Source of the DNA: Rhodanobacteraceae bacterium ZG21-1 | GTDB lineage: Bacteria; Pseudomonadota; Gammaproteobacteria; Xanthomonadales; Rhodanobacteraceae | Length of the DNA stretch: 64,000 bases | Direction: 5' to 3' | Assembly: GCA_021390615.1 (NCBI GenBank) | Contig: JAJEJU010000024.1 | Location: 1,798,001 to 1,862,000 of the forward strand | Shown: one piece after another, positions 1 to 11,881 of the stretch | Layout: each line of letters opens with the position of its first letter | Position numbering within the stretch: the first letter of the stretch is position 1 | Made by a program: the position numbers and the translations under genes | The notes under the pieces: model-generated | What the model saw: the letters and a program-made list of their open reading frames with translations, nothing else | Told to the model about the DNA's origin: nothing | Database searches by the model: none

Positions 1-239
1 ATGGTGATCGCCAGCGCCGGGCACACCGCCTCGCACAGCTTGCAGGCGATGCAGCGTTCTTCGCCGTTGGCGTAGCGACGCAGCGCATGCAGGCCGCGGA
101 AGCGGTTCGACTTGGGGATGTGCTCCATCGGGTAGCGCATCGTGTACTTCGGCTTGAACATGTAGCGCATGGTCAACACCATGCCCTGGAACAGCTCGAT
201 GAGCAGCAGGCTCTTGAAATAATGAATTACGCGGGACAT
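1..239 (-). CDS. nuoI: NADH-quinone oxidoreductase subunit I (NuoI), N-terminal part
   Basis: Iron-sulfur subunit of the peripheral arm of complex I, carrying clusters N6a and N6b that pass electrons to NuoB. About 79 residues are visible, running off the left edge, so the 3' end is missing. The visible end shows the first ferredoxin motif, CxxCxxCxxxCP ([12 protein letters not shown]). The N-terminus is the amphipathic, membrane-associated segment typical of the family. The start ATG lies 8 bases after the nuoH stop, consistent with one nuoA-to-nuoN transcript. Confidence 0.97.
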   Translation of the reverse strand, partial: MSRVIHYFKSLLLIELFQGMVLTMRYMFKPKYTMRYPMEHIPKSNRFRGLHALRRYANGEERCIACKLCEAVCPALAIT

Positions 240-247
240 GACTTTCT

Positions 248-1300
248 TCAGCCTCCCGTGCCGATGCTGACGACGCCGTAGTACTTCATGCAGCCGGCGA
301 CCAGGACCCACACGATGGCGATGGGGATGAACACCTTCCAGCCCAGCCGCATGATCTGGTCATAGCGGTAGCGCGGGAAGCTGGCGCGGAACCAAAGGAA
401 CATGAAGGCGAACACGAAGGCCTTGATGAACAGCCAGATGAAGCCGCCAGTCCAGATCCAGTTGATCCAACCGGGGGCATCTGCATGAATCCAGCCCTGC
501 AGTGGGCTCAGCCAACCGCCGAGGAACAACACCGAGGCGAGGAAGCTGACCAGGATCATGTTGGCGTATTCGGCCAGGAAGAAGATCGCGAAGGCCGAAC
601 CGGAATATTCCACGTGGAAGCCGGCGACGATTTCCGACTCGCCCTCGGCCACGTCGAACGGCGCGCGGTTGGTCTCGGCCACGCCGGAAATGAAATAGAT
701 CACGAACACCGGCAACAGCGGCAGCCAGAACCAGCTGAAGAAGCCCTTGCCGCCAGCCTGCGCATGCACGATGTCGGTCAGATTGAGGCTGCCCGCCAGC
801 ACCAGCACGCAGACCAGGCACAGGCCCATCGCCAGTTCGTAGGAGATCACCTGCGCCGCCGAACGCATCGCACCCAGCAGGGCGTAACGCGAGTTAGAAG
901 CCCAGCCGGCGAGGATGATGCCGTACACGCCCAGCGAGGTCATCGCCAGCAGATACAGCAAGCCGGCATTGACGTTGGCCAGCACCAGCTTGTCGCCGAA
1001 CGGGATCACCGCCCAGGCCGCAAAGGCAGGCACCAGGGCCAGCAGCGGCGCCAGGTAGTACAGGAACTTGTTCGCGCTGGTCGGAAGGATCACTTCCTTG
1101 AACAGCAGTTTGGCCACGTCGGCGAAGGCCTGCAGCAGGCCCAGCGGACCGATCTTGTTCGGCCCCATGCGCACGTGCATCCAGCCGATGACCTTACGTT
1201 CCCAGTACACGAACATCGCCACGGCGATGATCACCGGCACCGCAATGCACAGGATGTACAGGATCGGCAGGAGCAACTGATTGAAGAGTTGTGCACCCAT
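248..1300 (-). CDS. nuoH: NADH-quinone oxidoreductase subunit H (NuoH)
   Basis: Membrane subunit of complex I that forms the ubiquinone entry chamber together with NuoB and NuoD. The 350 residues are of the usual family length and are strongly hydrophobic, with about eight transmembrane helices. The conserved acidic loop ([16 protein letters not shown], roughly residues 207-222) is intact and is followed by EYSG, the segment that lines the quinone site. The start lies 4 bases after the nuoG stop. Several overlapping reading frames on both strands are shadows of this GC-rich gene. Confidence 0.98.
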   Translation of the reverse strand: MGAQLFNQLLLPILYILCIAVPVIIAVAMFVYWERKVIGWMHVRMGPNKIGPLGLLQAFADVAKLLFKEVILPTSANKFLYYLAPLLALVPAFAAWAVIPFGDKLVLANVNAGLLYLLAMTSLGVYGIILAGWASNSRYALLGAMRSAAQVISYELAMGLCLVCVLVLAGSLNLTDIVHAQAGGKGFFSWFWLPLLPVFVIYFISGVAETNRAPFDVAEGESEIVAGFHVEYSGSAFAIFFLAEYANMILVSFLASVLFLGGWLSPLQGWIHADAPGWINWIWTGGFIWLFIKAFVFAFMFLWFRASFPRYRYDQIMRLGWKVFIPIAIVWVLVAGCMKYYGVVSIGTGG

Positions 1301-1304
1301 CGTG

Positions 1305-3634
1305 TTACGCCTTGCTCAGGTGGATGGCTGCGCCATAGGGCGGCAGCGCGGCGGTGTCGTCGTAGCCAGCTTCGATCCAGGCGGCGCCGTCCGGCACGGA
1401 ATCATCGATCGCCACCGGCAGCGCGACGCCGGCGAGCTGCACCGTCGTCCCCTCGGCCAGCGACTGGCGCTGGGCCTCGGCCGCGTTCAGCCGCACCGCC
1501 GGCAGGCGGGTCAGCGGATGCGCGTTCAAGGCGCTCGCACGGCGCAGCACGGCGTCGCTGCGATAGATCGGCCAGGTGGCCAGACGGCTCAGGCCATCGT
1601 TGCCGGCCGCACGCGGCGCGAGGCCGCTGCGCGGCGCAGGCGCGGTGCGCTCGCCGATGCCGGCGCGCAGGCCAGCCAGGTCGTCGAACTCGAAGCCGGC
1701 CAGCTGCATCTGGCCGCCCAGCGCACGCAGCACCTTCCAGCCTGGCCGCGCCTGGCCCGGCGCCTTGGCGCCAGCCTCGACCGACTGCGCCAAGCCGTCG
1801 ACGTTCACCAGGGTGGCGTCGATCTCGGGCAGCAGGCCGATCGGCAGGATCACGTCGGCCACCTCGCGCAAGGCAGGGCTGGCATAGGCCGTGAAGGCCA
1901 CCACGTGACCGGCCTGCTGCAGCGCCTTCATTACGGCGCCGCCGTCGGCGAAGTCGTGCGGCGGCTCGACGCCGTACAGCAGATAGCTCTTGCGTGGCTG
2001 CGCCAGCATCGCCTGCGCATCCAGGCCGCCGTTGCCGGGCAGCACGCCCAGACGGCTCAGACCGACGGCGTTGGCGCCCACCGGCAGCTCGTTGTAGGCC
2101 GCGCCGGTGGCCTCGGCGATGAAGCGTGCGATCGCGCGCAGCCAGGACGCCTGCGGGTGAGTGACCGCAGCCTCGCCCAGGATCACCACCGCATGGCCGG
2201 CCTTCAGCGCAGCGATCGCCTCGGCGTCGCCCGGATCGGCCTTGGCTGCGGCCAGTGCGTCGGCCAGTGCGGCCGGGGCAGCAACGCCCTCGCCCAGCGC
2301 GGCCTTGGCCAGCGCCAGCAAGGCGTCGACCAGCGCGTGCGGCGCGGCGATCGCTTCGCCGGCCAGCGGATAGTTGAATTCGAAGCTGGCCGGATTGACC
2401 GTGTAGACCTTGGCGCCCTTCTTCACCGCCTGATGCAGGCGATGGTTGAGCAGCGGCAGCTCGCGGCGCAGGTCGGAACCGACCAGCAGCGCCGCCTTGA
2501 CCTGGGCCACCTCGGCGACCGGCAGGCCGAACACCGGCGCCGTCGCGCCGTCGGCGAAATCCAGCTGGCGCAGGCGATGGTCGACGTGGGCGCTGCCCAG
2601 CGCACGCGCCAGGCGCAGCAGCAGGTCGCCCTCTTCGTTCGAGGTAGCCGGATGCACCAGCACGCCCAGCTCGCTGCCCGGCGCCTGCTTCAGCGCCTCG
2701 GCCGCTGCGCTCAGCGCGTCGTCCCAGTTGGTGCCGCGCCACTCGCCGTTGCGCTTCACTTCCGGCTGCTGCACGCGGTCGGCCGCGTACAGGCCCTGGT
2801 GGCTGTAGCGGTCGCGGTCGGACAGCCAGCACTCGTTGATCGCTTCATGGTCGCGCGGCACCGTGCGCAGCACCTCGCCGCGGCGGGTGTGCAGCCACAG
2901 GTTGGAGCCCAGCGCGTCGTGGTAGGCGATCGAAGGCTTGGCGATCAGCTCCCAGGCGCGCGCCTGGAACTGGAACGGCTTGTTGGTCAGCGCGCCGACC
3001 GGGCAGACGTCGATGATGTTGCCCGACAGCTCGGTTTCCAGCGTCTTGCCGATGTAGGTGCCGATCTGCAGGTTGTCGCCGCGGCTCATGCCGCCCAGCT
3101 CGTAGGTGCCGGCGATCTCGCTGGTGAAGCGCACGCAGCGCGTGCACTGGATGCAGCGGGTCATCTCGGTGGCGACCAGCGGGCCGATGTTCTCGTCGGC
3201 GATCACGCGCTTGCGCTCGGTGTAGCGCGACACGCTGCGGCCGTAGCCCAGCGCCACGTCCTGCAGCTCGCACTCGCCGCCCTGGTCGCAGATCGGGCAG
3301 TCCAGCGGATGGTTGATCAGGAGGAACTCCATCACATCCTTCTGGTACTTCAGCGCGGAATCCGAGCGCGTCTTGATCTTCATGCCCTCGCCCACCGGCG
3401 TGGCGCAGGCCGGCTGCGGCTTGGGCATGGGACGACCGCCCATCTCCACGTCGACCAGGCACATGCGGCAGTTGGCGGCGATCGGCAGCTTGCGGTGATA
3501 GCAGAAGCGCGGGATGGCGACGCCGATGGCGTCGGCCGCCTCGATGATCATCGCGCCCTTGCGGATCTGCGTGGGCTTGCCGTCGATCTCGATATTGACC
3601 AGATCGGGGGCGGCATGGTTGACCGGCTGCGCAC

Positions 3635-3638
<4 letters not shown>
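1305..3638 (-). CDS. nuoG: NADH-quinone oxidoreductase subunit G (NuoG)
   Basis: Large iron-sulfur subunit (777 residues) of the NADH dehydrogenase module. Cluster ligands are readable: [2Fe-2S] at C46, C57, C60 and C78; the HxxxCxxC...C set at H110, C114, C117 and C123; and a [4Fe-4S] set at C162, C165, C168 and C212. I did not see the extra N7 cysteines known from E. coli. The C-terminal half is the molybdopterin-oxidoreductase-like fold, which has lost its cofactor role in this family. Its start overlaps the nuoF stop by 4 bases (ATGA). Very long opposite-strand frames over it are codon-bias artefacts. Confidence 0.98.
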
Positions 3639-4960
<1,322 letters not shown>

Positions 4961-4963
4961 GGT

Positions 4964-5491
4964 TTACTCCAGACCGTCCAGGATCTCATCCACCTTCTGG
5001 GGCGTGAGACGCTCGTGGTAATGGCCGTTGACGGTCATCGCCGGCGCTGCGGAACAGGCGGCGATGCATTCTTCTTCGCGCTTGAGGTAGTAGCGGCCGT
5101 CCGGCGTGCTCTCGCCCAGCTTCACGCCGAGCTTCTTCTCGCAATGGCGCACGATGCCTTCGCCGCCGTTGAGCCAGCAGGAGATGTTGGTGCAGATCGC
5201 GATGTTGTGGCGGCCGACCGGCTTGGTCTCCAGCATCGAGTAGAAGCTGGCCACTTCGTAGGCCCACACCGCGGGAATCTCCAGGTACTTGGCGACGGCG
5301 GTGATCAGCTCGTCGGTGAGGAAGCCCTGGTTCTGTTCCTGCGCGGCGAACAGCGACTGGATCACCGCGGAACGCTTGCGGTCCGGCGGAAACTTGGCCA
5401 GCCACTCGTCGATGTGATGGCGGGTGTGCTCGGTCAGCACGACGAGCGGATCGACGTCCTTGACCTGTTCGTAGTTACCGGTGGCTTTCAT
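4964..5491 (-). CDS. nuoE: NADH-quinone oxidoreductase subunit E (NuoE)
   Basis: 24-kDa thioredoxin-like subunit of complex I that carries the off-path [2Fe-2S] cluster N1a. Of 175 residues, the four ligands are visible as C100 and C105 (CTNISC) and C142 and C146 (CIAAC), matching the Cx4C...Cx3C spacing. An N-terminal helical region precedes the fold. The gene follows nuoD by 21 bases and precedes nuoF by 3. A Shine-Dalgarno-like GGAGG (on the coding strand) sits just before the ATG. Confidence 0.97.
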   Translation of the reverse strand: MKATGNYEQVKDVDPLVVLTEHTRHHIDEWLAKFPPDRKRSAVIQSLFAAQEQNQGFLTDELITAVAKYLEIPAVWAYEVASFYSMLETKPVGRHNIAICTNISCWLNGGEGIVRHCEKKLGVKLGESTPDGRYYLKREEECIAACSAAPAMTVNGHYHERLTPQKVDEILDGLE

Positions 5492-5512
5492 GTATTTCTT
5501 TCTCCTCCGGGC

Positions 5513-6769
5513 TCAGCGGTCGACTTCGCCGAACACGAGGTCATAGGTGCCGATCATCGCCACCACGTCGGCCAGCATGTGGCCGCGCACGATGGCGTCG
5601 ATCGATGACAGATGGGCGAAGCCCGGCGCGCGCAGATGCACGCGGAACGGCTTGTTGGCGCCGTCGGAGACCAGGTAGCAGCCGAACTCGCCCTTCGGCG
5701 CCTCGACCACCGCGTAGGTCTCGCCGGCCGGCACGCCGTAGCCTTCGGTGAACAGCTTGAAGTGGTGGATCAGCGCTTCCATGTCTTCCTTCATGGCCTC
5801 GCGCTTGGGCGGCGCGACCTTGAAGTTCTGCACGATCACCGGGCCGGGGTTGGCCTTCAGCCACTTCACGCACTGCTGGATGATGCGGTTGGACTGGCGC
5901 ATCTCCTCGACGCGCACCAGGTAACGGTCGTAACAGTCGCCGTTGACGCCCACCGGGATGTCGAAATCCATCTCGGCGTACTTGGCGTAGGGCTGCTTCT
6001 TGCGCAGGTCCCAGGCGATGCCCGAGCCGCGCAGCATCGCGCCGGTCATGCCCCAGGCCTGCGCCTGCTCCGGCGAGATCACGCCGATGCCGACCGTGCG
6101 CTGCTTCCAGATGCGGTTGTTGGTGAGCAGTTCCTCGTACTCGTCCACGCGCTTGGGGAAATCGGCGGTGAAGGCCTCGAGGTAGTCCAGCATCGAACCT
6201 TCGCGCCAGCTGTTCAGGCGGTTCAGGTCGCCGCCCTTGTGCCAGGGCGACTCGCGGTACTTGGACATGTGGTCCGGCAGATCGCGATAGACGCCGCCCG
6301 GACGGTAGTAGGTGGCGTGCATGCGCGCGCCCGACACCGCCTCGTACACGTCCATCAGCTCTTCGCGTTCGCGGAAGGCGTACAGGAACACCGCCATCGC
6401 GCCCAGATCGAGCGCATTCGAGCCCACCCACATCAGGTGATTGAGGATGCGGGTGATCTCGTCGAACATGGTGCGGATGTACTGCGCGCGTTCCGGCGCC
6501 TCGATGCCCAGCAGGCTCTCGATCGCGCGCACGTAGGCGTGCTCGTTGCACATCATCGACACGTAGTCGAGACGATCCATGTAGCCGATCGACTGGTTGA
6601 ACGGCTTCGACTCGGCCAGCTTCTCGGTGCCGCGGTGGAGCAGGCCCACGTGCGGGTCGGCACGCACGATGGTCTCGCCGTCCATCTCCAGCACCAGGCG
6701 CAGCACGCCGTGCGCAGCCGGGTGCTGCGGGCCGAAGTTCATCGTGTAGTTGCGGATTTCCTGCGCCAT
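5513..6769 (-). CDS. nuoD: NADH-quinone oxidoreductase subunit D (NuoD)
   Basis: 49-kDa subunit of complex I that forms the quinone-binding pocket with NuoB and NuoH. It is 418 residues long and begins with the [14 protein letters not shown] signature, with the [14 protein letters not shown] segment near residue 40. It is a separate gene here, not fused to nuoC as in enterobacteria. Only one base separates it from the nuoC stop, so translation is probably coupled. Confidence 0.98.
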   Translation of the reverse strand: MAQEIRNYTMNFGPQHPAAHGVLRLVLEMDGETIVRADPHVGLLHRGTEKLAESKPFNQSIGYMDRLDYVSMMCNEHAYVRAIESLLGIEAPERAQYIRTMFDEITRILNHLMWVGSNALDLGAMAVFLYAFREREELMDVYEAVSGARMHATYYRPGGVYRDLPDHMSKYRESPWHKGGDLNRLNSWREGSMLDYLEAFTADFPKRVDEYEELLTNNRIWKQRTVGIGVISPEQAQAWGMTGAMLRGSGIAWDLRKKQPYAKYAEMDFDIPVGVNGDCYDRYLVRVEEMRQSNRIIQQCVKWLKANPGPVIVQNFKVAPPKREAMKEDMEALIHHFKLFTEGYGVPAGETYAVVEAPKGEFGCYLVSDGANKPFRVHLRAPGFAHLSSIDAIVRGHMLADVVAMIGTYDLVFGEVDR

Positions 6770-6770
6770 C

Positions 6771-7499
6771 TCAATTCTCCCGCCAGCGGTCGGCGGCTTC
6801 AGCCTTGGCCTGCACCAGATCGGCGTCGTCGCGGATCACGCGCGGCACCAGCACGCGCGGCTCGATCGACACCGGCTCGTACACCACGCGCTTCTGGGTC
6901 GGGTCGTAACGCACCTCGACGTTGCCGATCAGCGGGAAGTCTTTGCGGAACGGATGGCCCACGAAGCCGTAGTCGGTGAGGATGCGGCGCAGGTCCGGAT
7001 GACCGTCGAACAGGATGCCGTAAAGATCGAAGGCCTCGCGCTCGAACCAGTTCGAGCCCGGCCAGATGCCGGTCACCGACGGCACCACCGGCAGGCTGTC
7101 GTCCGCGCAGAACACGCGCAGGCGCAGACGCTGGTTGTGCTCGATCGACAGCAGGTGGATCACCGCGGCGAAGCGGCGCGGCGGGCTGACTCCGCGCGGG
7201 CGCTCGGCCCAGGTGAAGCGGCCCATCGCCTCGCCTTCCACGCCGCGCGAGAAGCCCGTCCACGACACGTCGCGGGTATCCCATTCGGTCTGGCCGTAGC
7301 CGAGGTAGTCGATGCCGCACAGGTCGACCAGTTCGGTGAAGCGGAACGGCGCCTCGTCGCGCAGCGCCGTGGCTACCGCGATCAGGTCGGCGGCGGCCAG
7401 TTCGGCCGTGGCCTCGTTGCGCTCGACGCGGATGCCGAGGGTCTCGCCGAAGCGCGCGGTCAGATGCTCGACCAGCGAGGTGGCTTGCGTATCGCTCAT
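6771..7499 (-). CDS. nuoC: NADH-quinone oxidoreductase subunit C (NuoC)
   Basis: 30-kDa subunit of the connecting module of complex I, 242 residues. It carries the family signature around ERExFDLYGI and [14 protein letters not shown] followed by [10 protein letters not shown]. It binds no cofactor and helps to assemble NuoB and NuoD. Spacing to nuoB is 9 bases and to nuoD 1 base. The start is the only ATG that leaves the conserved N-terminal domain whole without overlapping nuoB. Confidence 0.97.
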   Translation of the reverse strand: MSDTQATSLVEHLTARFGETLGIRVERNEATAELAAADLIAVATALRDEAPFRFTELVDLCGIDYLGYGQTEWDTRDVSWTGFSRGVEGEAMGRFTWAERPRGVSPPRRFAAVIHLLSIEHNQRLRLRVFCADDSLPVVPSVTGIWPGSNWFEREAFDLYGILFDGHPDLRRILTDYGFVGHPFRKDFPLIGNVEVRYDPTQKRVVYEPVSIEPRVLVPRVIRDDADLVQAKAEAADRWREN

Positions 7500-7508
7500 G
7501 ACAGCCCC

Positions 7509-8066
7509 TTAGCCGCGCGCAATGGTGTTGGTGCGGCGAATCTTCTTCTGCAACTGCAGAATGCCGTGGATCAAGGCCTCGGCCGTGGGCGGACAGCCCG
7601 GCACGTAGATGTCCACCGGCACGATGCGGTCGCAGCCGCGCACCACCGAATACGAATAATGGTAGTAGCCGCCGCCGTTGGCGCAGCTGCCCATCGAGAT
7701 CACCCACTTGGGGTCGGGCATCTGGTCATAGACCTTGCGCAGCGCCGGCGCCATCTTGTTGACCAGGGTGCCGGCCACGATCATCACGTCGGACTGGCGC
7801 GGGCTGGGACGGAAGATCACGCCGTAGCGGTCCAGGTCCAGGCGCGCGGCGCCCGCATGCATCATTTCCACCGCGCAGCAGGCCAGGCCGAAGGTCATCG
7901 GCCACATCGAGCCGGTGCGCGCCCAGTTCAGCAACTCGTCCATGCGTGCGGTGGCGAAGCCGCGCTGGATCAGCGGATTGTCGTCGCCCGGCCGCAGGAT
8001 GTCGTCGACGACGCTGACCGGGGGCGGGTTGTGCATCACCCGACTGATGGAGTCGCTCATTCCCAT
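7509..8066 (-). CDS. nuoB: NADH-quinone oxidoreductase subunit B (NuoB)
   Basis: 20-kDa subunit holding the terminal cluster N2 that reduces ubiquinone. With the start at 8066 the protein has 185 residues and the four N2 ligands are C63 and C64 (LACCAVE), C128 (GSCANGG) and C158 (VPGCPP). The longer open frame upstream lies inside nuoA and is rejected. A GGGAG seven bases before this ATG supports it. A second in-frame ATG at 8060 overlaps the nuoA stop (ATGA) and is the alternative. Confidence 0.97.
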   Translation of the reverse strand: MGMSDSISRVMHNPPPVSVVDDILRPGDDNPLIQRGFATARMDELLNWARTGSMWPMTFGLACCAVEMMHAGAARLDLDRYGVIFRPSPRQSDVMIVAGTLVNKMAPALRKVYDQMPDPKWVISMGSCANGGGYYHYSYSVVRGCDRIVPVDIYVPGCPPTAEALIHGILQLQKKIRRTNTIARG

Positions 8067-8413
8067 TCGAGTGCTCCCTTCTTCCACACGTAAGCAAAAC
8101 CGATGACCAGCAACAGCAGGAACAGCGCCATCTCGACCAGCGCGACGAGGCCGATCTGCTTGAACACCACCGCCCACGGGAACAAGAAGGCGATTTCAAG
8201 ATCGAAGATGATGAACAGGATGGCCAGCAGGTAGTAGCGCACGTCGAAACGCATGCGCGCGTCCTCGAAGGCCTCGAAGCCGCATTCGTAAGGAGAGAGC
8301 TTTTCCGACTCGGGCCGGCGCGGGCCGGCCAGCAGGCCGATGGCGAGCAGGACCAGGCCGAGCCCGGTAGCGACGCCGATAAACAGCAGGATGGGCCAGT
8401 ATTCGGTAAGCAC
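8057..8413 (-). CDS. nuoA: NADH-quinone oxidoreductase subunit A (NuoA)
   Basis: Small membrane subunit of complex I and first gene of the operon. I place the start at GTG 8413, giving 118 residues that begin [10 protein letters not shown]; a GGAGG lies 11 bases upstream. The open frame continues upstream to 8446, but that extension has no family character. Three transmembrane helices are visible (about 6-28, 60-80, 88-108), with the conserved [12 protein letters not shown] segment in the first loop. Confidence 0.95.
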   Translation of the reverse strand: MLTEYWPILLFIGVATGLGLVLLAIGLLAGPRRPESEKLSPYECGFEAFEDARMRFDVRYYLLAILFIIFDLEIAFLFPWAVVFKQIGLVALVEMALFLLLLVIGFAYVWKKGALEWE

Positions 8414-8574
8414 GGTGCAACGTACCTCCGCGCCTTCTCGGCGCATCAGTGACCGCGGGGAACGGTCCGGACTGGATTCGGCAGGCCACGAAGGCCATGG
8501 GCTATCGAGCCGCGATCGTACGCGTGCACACTACGAACGCCCGACTTTCCACGATCAAACTCGGGAATTCCACT

Positions 8575-8606
8575 ATTGTACCAGTGCGCATAGGTGCGGC
8601 GACAAG
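8575..8606 (-). promoter_or_regulatory. Candidate nuo operon promoter
   Basis: In the 244-base gap before nuoA, the minus strand shows a good -10 hexamer TACAAT (8580-8575) preceded at 19 bases by TTGTCG (8605-8600). The predicted start would be near 8568, giving a leader of about 150 bases before the nuoA GTG. The long spacer makes the -35 assignment weak. No tRNA gene is visible in this gap. Confidence 0.35.
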
Positions 8607-8657
8607 CCTTGACGTGCATCGCGAAAACATTCGCCAAGCCGCCGCACGAGCTGCGAT

Positions 8658-9014
8658 CTACATGGTCTGCGTGGGACGCTCCGAACCCATCACGCCGGCC
8701 AGCAGACTCTCAATGCGACTGCGCGCCACTTCGCCGTCGGAAGACTCGTTGAAGTGCACGCCGATGCCGGCCGTGCGGTTGCCCTGCGCACCCACCGGCG
8801 TGACCCAGGCGACCTTGCCAGCCACCGACAGGCGCTCGCTCTCGTCGATCAGGCTGATCAGCAGCACCACCTCGTCGCCCAGCGCGTAGCTCTGCGCGGT
8901 GGGCGCGAACAGCCCGCCGTTCTTCAGAAACGGCATATAGGCATTGAACAGCGCCGTGGTGTCCTTGACCTTCAGCGAGAGGATGCCCTGGCGAGCATAG
9001 GAAACGGGCGGCAT
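8658..9014 (-). CDS. pilZ: Type IV pilus PilZ-domain protein
   Basis: A 118-residue PilZ protein of the class named after type IV pilus protein PilZ. In xanthomonads this protein is known to lack the canonical c-di-GMP residues and to bind FimX and PilB; that is family knowledge. The sequence begins MPPVSYARQGILSL and shows the fold through PVGAQGNRTAGIGVHF. I prefer ATG 9014 (GGAG five bases upstream) over the GTG at 9041. It usually lies right after holB; here two sugar/lipid genes intervene. Confidence 0.93.
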   Translation of the reverse strand: MPPVSYARQGILSLKVKDTTALFNAYMPFLKNGGLFAPTAQSYALGDEVVLLISLIDESERLSVAGKVAWVTPVGAQGNRTAGIGVHFNESSDGEVARSRIESLLAGVMGSERPTQTM

Positions 9015-9202
9015 GGCGGCTCCGCGGGAAGGAAGGGACACCGCGCGATTCTACATCGCGACCATGCCGGCGGGAGCATCGGGGGCGTCGCAAAAAGCAA
9101 AGCCGGCCCGGCGGCGAGCGGACAGCCATGCCCTACCCTGCCCGCCTGGGCGCAGCCGGCCTCGCTTGGCGGAAATCAGCACTGTCCGATGAGGCGGGCC
9201 GC

Positions 9203-10123
9203 TTAAAGCTCGCACCAGCCCCAGTGGTCGAAGATCCAGGGCGACGGCAGCTCCAACTGGAGCCGGGCGAAGCGCGTACCGACCGGCGGCGGCAGCTGCA
9301 GAGTCCAGGCGCCGTCGGCAGCCCGGCGCAGCGGCGCATCCCGCCAACGCCAGTCCTGCACGCCAGCCTGGTCGACCACCACCAGCCGCAGCCAGGGCGA
9401 CAGCACAGCCGGCGGACGCCACGGCAGGCGCGGCTCCGTCGCTTCGCGCGGCGCCGGCTCGAGCATCGCGTAACGTTCCGGCCGGCGCGCCAGACCGCCC
9501 ATGCGCCCACCGCTCAGAGCCATCTGCGTGGCGTAGCAGTCCAGCGCAGCGAGCTTGGCGGCGAGCTGCTCGGCCGGCATCGGGACTTCCATTTGCGGCG
9601 CGGCGACCGCCGTGTGCCCGTGCACCAGATAGGCCAGCAGGCGCGGTCGGCCGGCATGCCCTGCCAGCGCCTGGCGCAGCAGAACGTGGGCACTGCCGTG
9701 ATCGGGATGGCGATCCTCCAGCGCAGGCAGCACCACCAGGTCCGGCCGATAATCGTCGAGGATCCGGCGCAGGTTCGCCACGGCTTCCGCACCGCGCTGG
9801 CGTAGATGATCGGTCAATTCGCCGTCCGGCCAGCCCAGCGGCAGCATCGACTCCGACGGCAGCCCCAGCTGGCGCAGCGCCGCCAATACTTCTTCGCGAC
9901 GCCGACGGCCCCAGCGCTGGCGCGCGGCTCCATCAATGCGCAGCCGCCGCTCCAGCCAGCGCTGCGGCCATGGGTTGTTGTCGCCGTCGGTGAGCAGCAC
10001 GATGCGCACCTCGCCCCCGGCTGCGCGCACCTGCTGCAGCAGGCCGCCGGCAGCGATCGTCTCGTCGTCGGGATGCGGCGCGAACAGCAGCACGCGGGTA
10101 GCAGTCGACAGCGGCAATGACAT
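9203..10123 (-). CDS. PIG-L family deacetylase
   Basis: A 306-residue member of the GlcNAc-PI de-N-acetylase/LmbE family, which uses zinc to remove acetyl groups from N-acetylated sugars or related substrates. The zinc and catalytic motif HPDDE is at residues 17-21 and the second ligand motif HPDHGSAH at 139-146. An extra C-terminal part of about 80 residues, ending in FDHWGWCEL, resembles a small beta domain. The start overlaps the preceding glycosyltransferase stop by one base (TAATG), which points to a shared product. The substrate cannot be read from the sequence. Confidence 0.85.
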   Translation of the reverse strand: MSLPLSTATRVLLFAPHPDDETIAAGGLLQQVRAAGGEVRIVLLTDGDNNPWPQRWLERRLRIDGAARQRWGRRRREEVLAALRQLGLPSESMLPLGWPDGELTDHLRQRGAEAVANLRRILDDYRPDLVVLPALEDRHPDHGSAHVLLRQALAGHAGRPRLLAYLVHGHTAVAAPQMEVPMPAEQLAAKLAALDCYATQMALSGGRMGGLARRPERYAMLEPAPREATEPRLPWRPPAVLSPWLRLVVVDQAGVQDWRWRDAPLRRAADGAWTLQLPPPVGTRFARLQLELPSPWIFDHWGWCEL

Positions 10124-11802
10124 TATTCGGCCTCCAATGCCGCCAGACGTCGCAGGGGCACGGAACGCGTCTGCGGCCGCCAGCCGCGGTCCCATGCCTG
10201 GCTCCAGACCAGGTAAAGCTTGCCCGTGGCGGCCGTCGAGAACTGGTGATCGCCGCGCGAGAGATCCCACTCGCTGGCCGGCGCCGCGCCATCGAGACTG
10301 GCCTGCACCGGCTTGTCGCCGTCGACCAGCACGTAGCGGCCCGGCAGCGCCAGGTGCACGGTGCGCGGCGCGGCGCTGGGCGGCAAGGTCTGCCCGGCGA
10401 TCCACAGATTCTCGTCGCCGCCCAGGTAATTGAGCTGCACGAAGGCGTCGCTGGCCGGCGGCAGGCGCAGACGGATCACCGCCATGGTCCGGTGCCGCAC
10501 CATTTCGGCAGCGATGGTGTCCAGGATCAGGCCGCTGCGCAGGCGACGCATGGCGAGGCTCTCGATCACCGGGTAGTACGGCCGCATGCGGAAGATCGCA
10601 TCGCCTTTGGCGTCCATCACCGTGTCGTCGCGATCGGTGTAGCGCAGCACCGCCGCCAGCTGCGCGCGCTGGCGCGCGAGCTCGTCACGCCAGGGCGGCC
10701 TCATTACGAACAGCGCGACCAGCTCGATCGCGATCGCCAGCGCCGCCAGTCCGGTCAGTTCGCGCCGGCCCAGCCGCACCCACGGCTGTTGCGCGATGAC
10801 GCCGCAGATCACCAGCAGCAGCGGCGGAATCACCGGCAGGAAATCCTGTCGCGTGACCAGCGGCCAGACGAACCAGATCAGCAAGAGAAAGAATCCGCCC
10901 TGCAGCAGCAGGAAGGCTGCCGGCGCGACGGCGCTCTGCCGATCGCGGCGCAACCAGCTGACGGTCAGCCAGGTGCCGCCGATCAGCAGCAGGAACATCC
11001 ACGGCAGCTTCATGAAGACCGTGCCGGTGACCTGGCCGCCGCTGTCGGCGCCGGCGTCGCTCGGCGTCATGTTGTAGCCGGCTAGGCCATACCAGGCCGC
11101 GGCGAGATCGCCGTGAAGATAGAACCAGCCCAGGCAGAGCAGCGGCGGCAGCAGCAGGCCGACCAGCCCGATCAGCACGCAGCGGCGACGGCCCAGCGAT
11201 CCCGGCGGCGGACGCACCAGGATCACCACCAGCCAGGCCAGCAGGGAGGTCAGCAGCAACAGCAAGGTCTTCTGCGACACCGACAAGGCCACCCCGGCCA
11301 GCAGGCCGGACAGCAGCCAGCGCCAGGGCCGCCACGGCGCACCCACCACCATCGCCAGCGAGGCCAGCCACGCGGCCGCCCACATGTCGTCGGTGCGGAA
11401 CTGCCCGCTGATCAGGAAGAAGCGCGGGAACAGGCCGGTGATGAGTACCGCCGCGAAGGCCACGCGGCCGCCGTAGAGCCGCCGCCCGATCCACCACACC
11501 GAAGCCAGCGCCAGCGCATACCAGGGCTGCATCGACAGGCGCAGCCAGGTCATCACGTCGGCGCGCTCGCCAGTCAGGCGCAGCACCAACGAATGAATCA
11601 GCCCGAACAAGGGACCGTGGTTGTCGAACACATCGCGATACGGCAGCAGGCCGCGCGTCCAGGCCCAGGCCACGTGCGCATGCTGGGCCTCGTCGGAATT
11701 GATCGGATAGGCCGGCAGCCACAGCAGGCGCAGGGCGGCCAGCGCCAGCAGCGCGAGGCCGCACGCGAACCAGCTGCGGCGCGTGGATTGCGGGATGTTC
11801 AT
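10123..11802 (-). CDS. GT39-type membrane glycosyltransferase
   Basis: A 559-residue polytopic membrane protein of the ArnT/PMT-like (GT39) class, which uses polyprenyl-phosphate sugars on the periplasmic side. The first periplasmic loop has the expected acidic pair (NSDEA, D37/E38) after an N-terminal helix. About 10 to 12 hydrophobic segments follow, then a soluble C-terminal region from about residue 390. It is translationally coupled to the PIG-L deacetylase downstream. The pair separates holB from pilZ. Acceptor and donor are unknown. Confidence 0.8.
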   Translation of the reverse strand: MNIPQSTRRSWFACGLALLALAALRLLWLPAYPINSDEAQHAHVAWAWTRGLLPYRDVFDNHGPLFGLIHSLVLRLTGERADVMTWLRLSMQPWYALALASVWWIGRRLYGGRVAFAAVLITGLFPRFFLISGQFRTDDMWAAAWLASLAMVVGAPWRPWRWLLSGLLAGVALSVSQKTLLLLLTSLLAWLVVILVRPPPGSLGRRRCVLIGLVGLLLPPLLCLGWFYLHGDLAAAWYGLAGYNMTPSDAGADSGGQVTGTVFMKLPWMFLLLIGGTWLTVSWLRRDRQSAVAPAAFLLLQGGFFLLLIWFVWPLVTRQDFLPVIPPLLLVICGVIAQQPWVRLGRRELTGLAALAIAIELVALFVMRPPWRDELARQRAQLAAVLRYTDRDDTVMDAKGDAIFRMRPYYPVIESLAMRRLRSGLILDTIAAEMVRHRTMAVIRLRLPPASDAFVQLNYLGGDENLWIAGQTLPPSAAPRTVHLALPGRYVLVDGDKPVQASLDGAAPASEWDLSRGDHQFSTAATGKLYLVWSQAWDRGWRPQTRSVPLRRLAALEAE

Positions 11803-11881
11803 CCCGCCAGCCTAGGCGAGCTAGCTGTCCGCCAGCTTTCCCGTCGCCCGCAGCGACAGGACGGCGCTGGCGCGCGGCGAC

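Noticed and set aside
8414-8657. A possible tRNA-Leu or secG upstream of nuoA, as in many genomes
   Set aside because: No cloverleaf or SecG-like frame is visible on either strand.
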